Shown one piece after another: positions 13,016-16,729 of a DNA stretch of 16,729 nt. The stretch's first letter is position 1; each line of letters begins with the position of its first letter. Under the pieces are notes generated by a model, which had not been told where the DNA came from, ran no database searches, and worked only from the letters and a program-made list of their open reading frames with translations. The DNA comes from Roseovarius sp. Lineage in GTDB: Bacteria > Pseudomonadota > Alphaproteobacteria > Rhodobacterales > Rhodobacteraceae. The stretch lies in assembly GCA_007125415.1 (NCBI GenBank), contig SLDH01000118.1, positions 1-16,729 on the forward strand, written 5' to 3'. Both the position numbers and the translations under genes were made by a program.

Positions 13016-15259
13016 ATGCCAGAAAGAGGCGAAACCGAAAGCCGCAGACTTCTGGGGCGTCTGCGCGAAGTCATGGCCGAGGACGCGGCCGGGCAGGCCC
13101 GTCTGGACCGGATCACCCAGCTCATCGCCGAAGAACTGCATTGCGATGTCTGCTCGATCTATCTGTTTCGGAACGCGGATACGCTGGAGCTTTGCGCCAC
13201 GATGGGGTTGAACCCCGAGGCTGTCCACCAGACGCGGATGCGCCTTGGCGAAGGGCTGGTCGGGCGTGTGGCGCGCAAGGGACAGATCATCAACACCCAT
13301 GACGCACCGGGCACGCGCGGCTTTCGCTACATGCCCGAAACCGGCGAGGAGGCCTATGCCTCGTTTCTCGGCGTGCCGATCCAGCGCCTCGGCGAAATGC
13401 TGGGCGTACTGGTCATCCAGTCCAAGGATGCACGGACCTTTTCCGAGGATGAGACCTACGCGGTCGAAGTGGTGGCGATGGTACTGGCCGAGATGACCGA
13501 ACTGGGGGCGTTCGTGGGGGAAGGTGCCGCGCTGTCGGCGCGCCACCAGCAGCCGGTTCTCTTCAACGCCACGATCGGGCAGGAAGGCACCGCAAAGGGC
13601 CATGTCTGGCTGCACGAGCCGCGCGTTGTCGTCACCAATCCCATCGCTGATGATCCCGCGCGCGAGCTGGAGCGGCTGAAAGAAGCCGTGGAAACGCTGC
13701 GTGTGGGTGTTGATCGTATGCTGTCGACCGCGGCGAATGGGGACAAGGAACAACTGGAGGTGCTCGAAACCTACCGCATGTTCGCCAATTCCAAGGGCTG
13801 GATGCGGCGCATGGAGGAGGACATCAACCTCGGCCTTTCGGCAGAGGCAGCGGTGGAAAAGGAACAATCCACCGCGCGGGCGCGGTTGGGGCAGGTCACG
13901 GATGCCTATCTGCGGGAGCGGCTCCATGATCTGGATGATCTCTCCAACAGGCTGCTGCGCATCCTGACCGGCCAGGGCGAAGAAACGGGCGCGGAGATGC
14001 CTGCCGACCCCATTCTGATCGCGCGCAATATCGGGCCTGCGGAATTGCTCGACTATGGGCGCAGATTGAAAGGCATCGTGCTGGAGGAAGGCTCTGTCGG
14101 GTCGCATGCCGCGATTGTCGCGCGTGCCCTCGCGATTCCGCTGGTCATCCAGGCGGCCCGGATCACCAATGAGGCGCTGAACGGTGATCTGATCCTCGTG
14201 GACGGTGATCAGGGCGTGGTGCATCTGCGCCCCGATGACACCATCACCAATGCCTTTCGCGACAAGATGGCGATGCAGGCACAGGCGCAGGAACGCTATG
14301 CCTCGATCCGCGAGAAACCCGCGGAAACGCGCTGCGGACGACGGATCGCGTTGCACATGAATGCCGGGCTGATGGCCGATCTGCCCTCCCTGGGCAGTTC
14401 CGGCGCCGAGGGTGTCGGGCTCTTTCGCACGGAACTTCAGTTTCTCATCCGCAGCAAGATGCCCCAGCGCGGGGAACTGTCGGAACTTTATGCGCGGGTG
14501 ATGGATGCCGCCGGGGACAAGCGGGTTGTGTTCCGGACACTCGATATCGGCTCCGACAAGGTACTGCCCTACATGAAGGCGGTGGATGAGCCCAACCCGG
14601 CCATGGGCTGGCGGGCGGTGCGGGTGGCGCTGGACAAGCCGGGGGTCATGCGGATGCAGCTGCAGGCCCTTCTGCGCGCCGCGAAAGGCCGGCCACTCTC
14701 GGTGATGTTTCCCTTCATTGCGCAGATGGAGGAATTCAGCATGGCACGCGCCGAAATGGACAAGGCTCTGGCGCGCGAGCGCATCCTTGGCCACCCCCTG
14801 CCCGAAGACCTGAAGGTGGGGGCGATGCTGGAGACCCCGTCGCTGGCCTTCGCGCCCGACAAATTCTACCGCGATGTGGATTTTCTCTCGATCGGGGGAA
14901 ATGACCTCAAGCAGTTCTTCTTCGCCGCCGACCGGGAGAACGAGCTGGTTCGGCGGCGCTATGACACGCTGAACGTGAGCTTCCTCAGTTTCATCGAACG
15001 GATCGTCGAGCGCTGTGCGCGCACCGCGACGCCACTGTCCTTTTGCGGCGAGGATGCAGGACGCCCCGTCGAGGCTGCCTGCATCGCCGCCATCGGGTTG
15101 CGCACATTGTCGATGCGTCCCGCCTCGATCGGACCAGTCAAATCCATCCTGCGCCGCAGCAATCTCGATGAGTTGCGCAAGGTCATTCACGATTCGCGAC
15201 ACCGCGGCGATCAGTCCGTGCGCCCGGCAGTGATGCAGTATCTCAAGGAAAAACTCTGA
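13016..15259 (+). CDS. ptsP: Phosphoenolpyruvate-protein phosphotransferase, nitrogen PTS enzyme I (EI-Ntr)
   Basis: First component of the nitrogen-related PTS relay: it autophosphorylates from PEP and passes phosphate to NPr (PtsO). The 747 residues match GAF-bearing EI-Ntr. The N-terminal GAF domain covers about 28-163 (ELHCDVCSIYLF to EVVAMVLAEMTELG) and distinguishes it from sugar-PTS enzyme I. A coiled helical region binds NPr. The phosphorylated H364 lies in GSVGSHAAIVARALAIP, with VG where TS is common. The PEP-binding barrel has GAEGVGLFRTE (463-473), FRTLDIGSDK, FLSIGGNDLKQFFFAADREN (623-642; GG in place of the usual GT), and catalytic C677 in FCGEDAG. It follows lysC; partners PtsO and PtsN are not in the window. 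Confidence 0.95.
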   Translation: MPERGETESRRLLGRLREVMAEDAAGQARLDRITQLIAEELHCDVCSIYLFRNADTLELCATMGLNPEAVHQTRMRLGEGLVGRVARKGQIINTHDAPGTRGFRYMPETGEEAYASFLGVPIQRLGEMLGVLVIQSKDARTFSEDETYAVEVVAMVLAEMTELGAFVGEGAALSARHQQPVLFNATIGQEGTAKGHVWLHEPRVVVTNPIADDPARELERLKEAVETLRVGVDRMLSTAANGDKEQLEVLETYRMFANSKGWMRRMEEDINLGLSAEAAVEKEQSTARARLGQVTDAYLRERLHDLDDLSNRLLRILTGQGEETGAEMPADPILIARNIGPAELLDYGRRLKGIVLEEGSVGSHAAIVARALAIPLVIQAARITNEALNGDLILVDGDQGVVHLRPDDTITNAFRDKMAMQAQAQERYASIREKPAETRCGRRIALHMNAGLMADLPSLGSSGAEGVGLFRTELQFLIRSKMPQRGELSELYARVMDAAGDKRVVFRTLDIGSDKVLPYMKAVDEPNPAMGWRAVRVALDKPGVMRMQLQALLRAAKGRPLSVMFPFIAQMEEFSMARAEMDKALARERILGHPLPEDLKVGAMLETPSLAFAPDKFYRDVDFLSIGGNDLKQFFFAADRENELVRRRYDTLNVSFLSFIERIVERCARTATPLSFCGEDAGRPVEAACIAAIGLRTLSMRPASIGPVKSILRRSNLDELRKVIHDSRHRGDQSVRPAVMQYLKEKL

Positions 15260-15284
15260 GCGCTGGCTCGGGGTCTGGGCCGAT

Positions 15285-15334
15285 GAGGGGCGCTGCCCCT
15301 CAAACTCCCCGGGGTATTTCCGGCCAAGAAGAAA
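15285..15334 (+). repeat. Rhodobacteraceae-type intergenic element with hairpin
   Basis: GAGGGGC-gct-GCCCCTC (15285-15301) is a 7-base-pair hairpin with a 3-base loop. It is followed by AAACTCCCCGGGGTATTT and then CCGGCCAAGAAGAAA. The layout matches an element I know from many roseobacter intergenic regions (hairpin, CTCCCCGG, GTATTT, GGCCAAGAAGAA). It lies between the convergent genes ptsP and ecsC-like, so it may serve as a bidirectional terminator. A degenerate half-copy is at 1208-1230. Confidence 0.55.
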
Positions 15335-15346
15335 CCAAAAGCCGGA

Positions 15347-16114
15347 TCAGGCGCGCGAGAGCGGCGTTGCGGCACGGCGGCGGAAGTCGGTGAGCAGCGC
15401 GGCGTGATCCATCCCCGCATCGATGGCCAGCCGCCGCAACCCGAAATGCACATGCGCCATCTGCTGATAATAGCTGGTATAGGCGTAATTCGTCGCGGCC
15501 CCCGCAGCCGCCCCCAGAATCGGGACCGTCTGCGCGGCGAGTTTCTGGCCCAGCACCGTGCCGAGGCGCGGCGCCACCCGGAGGATCAGACGGTTCAGGG
15601 CCACGCCGGTCACGGTCATGCGGGTGCCCAGAAAGGCGATATCCGAGCCATCATCGTGATCGAGCGGGCCGGCCGCACCGAAGACCTGTATACAGTCGAA
15701 CTGCACACCCCGCTCGGCGGGGTCGAACCCATGCTCCACCGATACATCCTGAATGGCGCGCAAGAGGATGGTGGTCGTCACCGGCAGTTCCGCCATCGCC
15801 GTGGGAAGCCCGCCGAAGCCCCCCGCCGCACCCATCGCCGTGGTCACGGCCCGACTGAGCCAGGCGGGTTGGCCATTGACCAGATCGCGTGAATTGTTGG
15901 CGGCATGCATCGCCAGACGCAGCGCCTGTTCGGTGCCGTCGCCCAGCCGTGCGCGCAACTCGGGAGGCAACCTGTCGAGCAGGTTTTCGGCCTGTCCGCC
16001 GATCAGGTTGAGGACCTGAATGCCTGCATTGCCTGCGCGAGCATGGCGGCGGACCAGCGCGTCGAGCCGTTCATCGACAACTTCGGGAGGCAGCGGCCGG
16101 GCAAGAAGTTCCAT
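15347..16114 (-). CDS. EcsC family protein
   Basis: A 255-residue protein fitting the EcsC family (named after the third gene of the Bacillus ecs operon), whose biochemical role is not settled. Typical segments are an N-terminal helical region, a glycine-rich stretch TTAMGAAGGFGGLPTAMAELPVTTTILLRAIQ in which amphipathic or membrane-associating helices are likely, and a C-terminal QTVPILGAAAGAATNYAYTSYYQQMAHVHFGLRRL. No signal peptide is seen. ATG at 16114 has AAGGAG 5 bases upstream. The GNAT gene ends 51 bases before it on the same strand, which suggests one transcript. It is convergent to ptsP. Confidence 0.85.
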   Translation of the reverse strand: MELLARPLPPEVVDERLDALVRRHARAGNAGIQVLNLIGGQAENLLDRLPPELRARLGDGTEQALRLAMHAANNSRDLVNGQPAWLSRAVTTAMGAAGGFGGLPTAMAELPVTTTILLRAIQDVSVEHGFDPAERGVQFDCIQVFGAAGPLDHDDGSDIAFLGTRMTVTGVALNRLILRVAPRLGTVLGQKLAAQTVPILGAAAGAATNYAYTSYYQQMAHVHFGLRRLAIDAGMDHAALLTDFRRRAATPLSRA

Positions 16115-16165
16115 GGAGGCTCCTTCATCTGACTGCGCATAAGATCGGTTGGATTGATGCCGGTT

Positions 16166-16669
16166 TCAAGCATCCCGCGTGACGCGCCCGGCAACACCGC
16201 TCCAGCCGCCGGGTATGAGATCGAGCCCGAGCACCCGCTCGGGATTGGTGGGCGGGGGCATCTCGACATCCTCCAGTCGCGTGAAGCCGAAGCGCCCATA
16301 ATAGGGCGCATCACCCACCAGCATCGCCCGCGTCCAGCCCTCGGCCGCGGCACGCTCGAGGCTTTCGAGGATCAGCCAGCCCCCCAGCCCCTCCCCCTGA
16401 TGGGTGGGGTGCACCGCCACGGGCCCCAGCAGCAAGGCGCGGTCGGCAGACCCTGCGCGCCCCGGGTCCACCCGCACCGGCCAGAAGCGGATCGCGCCGG
16501 CCAGACTTCCAGCCTCGTCACGGGCCACCATGCACAGGCCTGAGACGGGCGCCACACCGTCACGCAGGCGGTAGGAAGACAGCGCCTCGCGCCCCGGAGC
16601 GAAACACAGATCGAAGAGCGCTTCGACCTCCCACCAATCCTCGGGTGTTTCGGATGTCATTTCGATCAC
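16166..16669 (-). CDS. GNAT family N-acetyltransferase
   Basis: Acetyl-CoA-dependent acyltransferase, 167 residues with the GTG start at 16669. Conserved GNAT pieces are the LLLGPVAVHPTHQGEGLGG segment, where strand beta4 leads into the acetyl-CoA loop (HQGEGLG for Q/RxxGxG/A), then LVGDAPYYGRFGF, the typical C-terminal motif of YhbS-like members. GTG is chosen because AGGG lies 8 bases upstream; ATG at 16660 is an alternative, and the frame runs open to the window edge at 16729 with no support for a longer form. Acceptor substrate unknown. It precedes the EcsC gene in a likely operon. Confidence 0.88.
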   Translation of the reverse strand: MIEMTSETPEDWWEVEALFDLCFAPGREALSSYRLRDGVAPVSGLCMVARDEAGSLAGAIRFWPVRVDPGRAGSADRALLLGPVAVHPTHQGEGLGGWLILESLERAAAEGWTRAMLVGDAPYYGRFGFTRLEDVEMPPPTNPERVLGLDLIPGGWSGVAGRVTRDA

Positions 16670-16677
16670 GTGCGGTG

Positions 16678-16681
16678 CCCT
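16678..16681 (-). promoter_or_regulatory. Ribosome binding site supporting a GTG start
   Basis: AGGG on the minus strand stands 8 bases before the GTG at 16669. The ATG at 16660 would leave 17 bases, too far. Confidence 0.45.
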
Positions 16682-16729
16682 ACCGAAATTTGGCTGGTCC
16701 TGCGCGTAGCATGGGCCTAAGCGTTGCAC

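Noticed and set aside
12791..15202. 803-codon open frame on the minus strand opposite ptsP
   Set aside because: It is a GC-bias shadow: the plus-strand gene has full family motifs, while the antisense peptide is His/Gly/Arg-rich without domains. The same holds for the long minus frames opposite the ALDH, M19 and lysC genes.
1..16729. CRISPR array, insertion sequence, phage or toxin-antitoxin genes
   Set aside because: No spaced direct repeats, transposase or integrase motifs, terminal inverted repeats, or small paired toxin-like genes were seen.

Overview
The window is GC-rich (visibly well over 60% G+C), densely coded and carries no phage, transposon, CRISPR, rRNA or tRNA signature. Gene content points to a chromosomal segment of an alphaproteobacterium, most likely the Rhodobacteraceae/Roseobacter group. 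The indicators are a FutA/FbpA-type ferric transporter with RirA-like operators, a DUF3726 gene, a DUF1178 gene, a roseobacter-type Nudix hydrolase, a lysC-ptsP neighbourhood, and a short intergenic element ending in a GTATTT...AAGAAGAA motif that I know as common in that family. The family assignment is inference from gene content.

Layout. (1) 1-1200: ferric-iron binding protein gene (futA/fbpA type) behind a perfect TGA-N9-TCA palindrome, closed by a clear terminator. (2) 1446-7664: a same-strand cluster made of a LysR regulator, an aldehyde dehydrogenase (2-oxoglutarate-semialdehyde dehydrogenase-like), an M19 'membrane dipeptidase' relative lacking several canonical metal ligands, a 467-nt hairpin-rich gap, a 563-residue protein I do not recognise, and a DUF3726 protein. 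Two ATGA overlaps tie these genes into pairs. (3) 7686-9335, minus strand: the two-lobed ferric ABC permease (fbpB type), convergent to the cluster, with a second operator of the same type at 9403-9419. (4) 9336-9850: a long non-coding stretch with candidate promoters, a structured element and a strong bidirectional terminator, possibly a small RNA or attenuated leader. (5) 9851-11464: Nudix hydrolase, DUF1178 protein, short SDR oxidoreductase. (6) 11626-15259: aspartate kinase (lysC) and PTS-Ntr enzyme I (ptsP), separated by a gap with a strong long-arm inverted repeat. (7) 15347-16669, minus strand: EcsC-family protein preceded by a GNAT acetyltransferase, probably one operon.

How the genes work together. 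The periplasmic binding protein and the permease form two parts of a ferric-iron importer; the ATPase is not in the window, and both genes appear to share iron-responsive control although they lie about 8 kb apart in opposite orientation. The cluster between them looks like a catabolic or modification pathway for a small, possibly amino-acid-like compound: an amidohydrolase-fold protein, an aldehyde oxidation step, its own LysR regulator, and two uncharacterised, translationally coupled proteins. This is the most likely place for an undescribed system. The aspartate kinase starts the aspartate-family amino acid pathway, and PtsP starts the nitrogen-related phosphorelay; their adjacency is the ordinary housekeeping part of the window.
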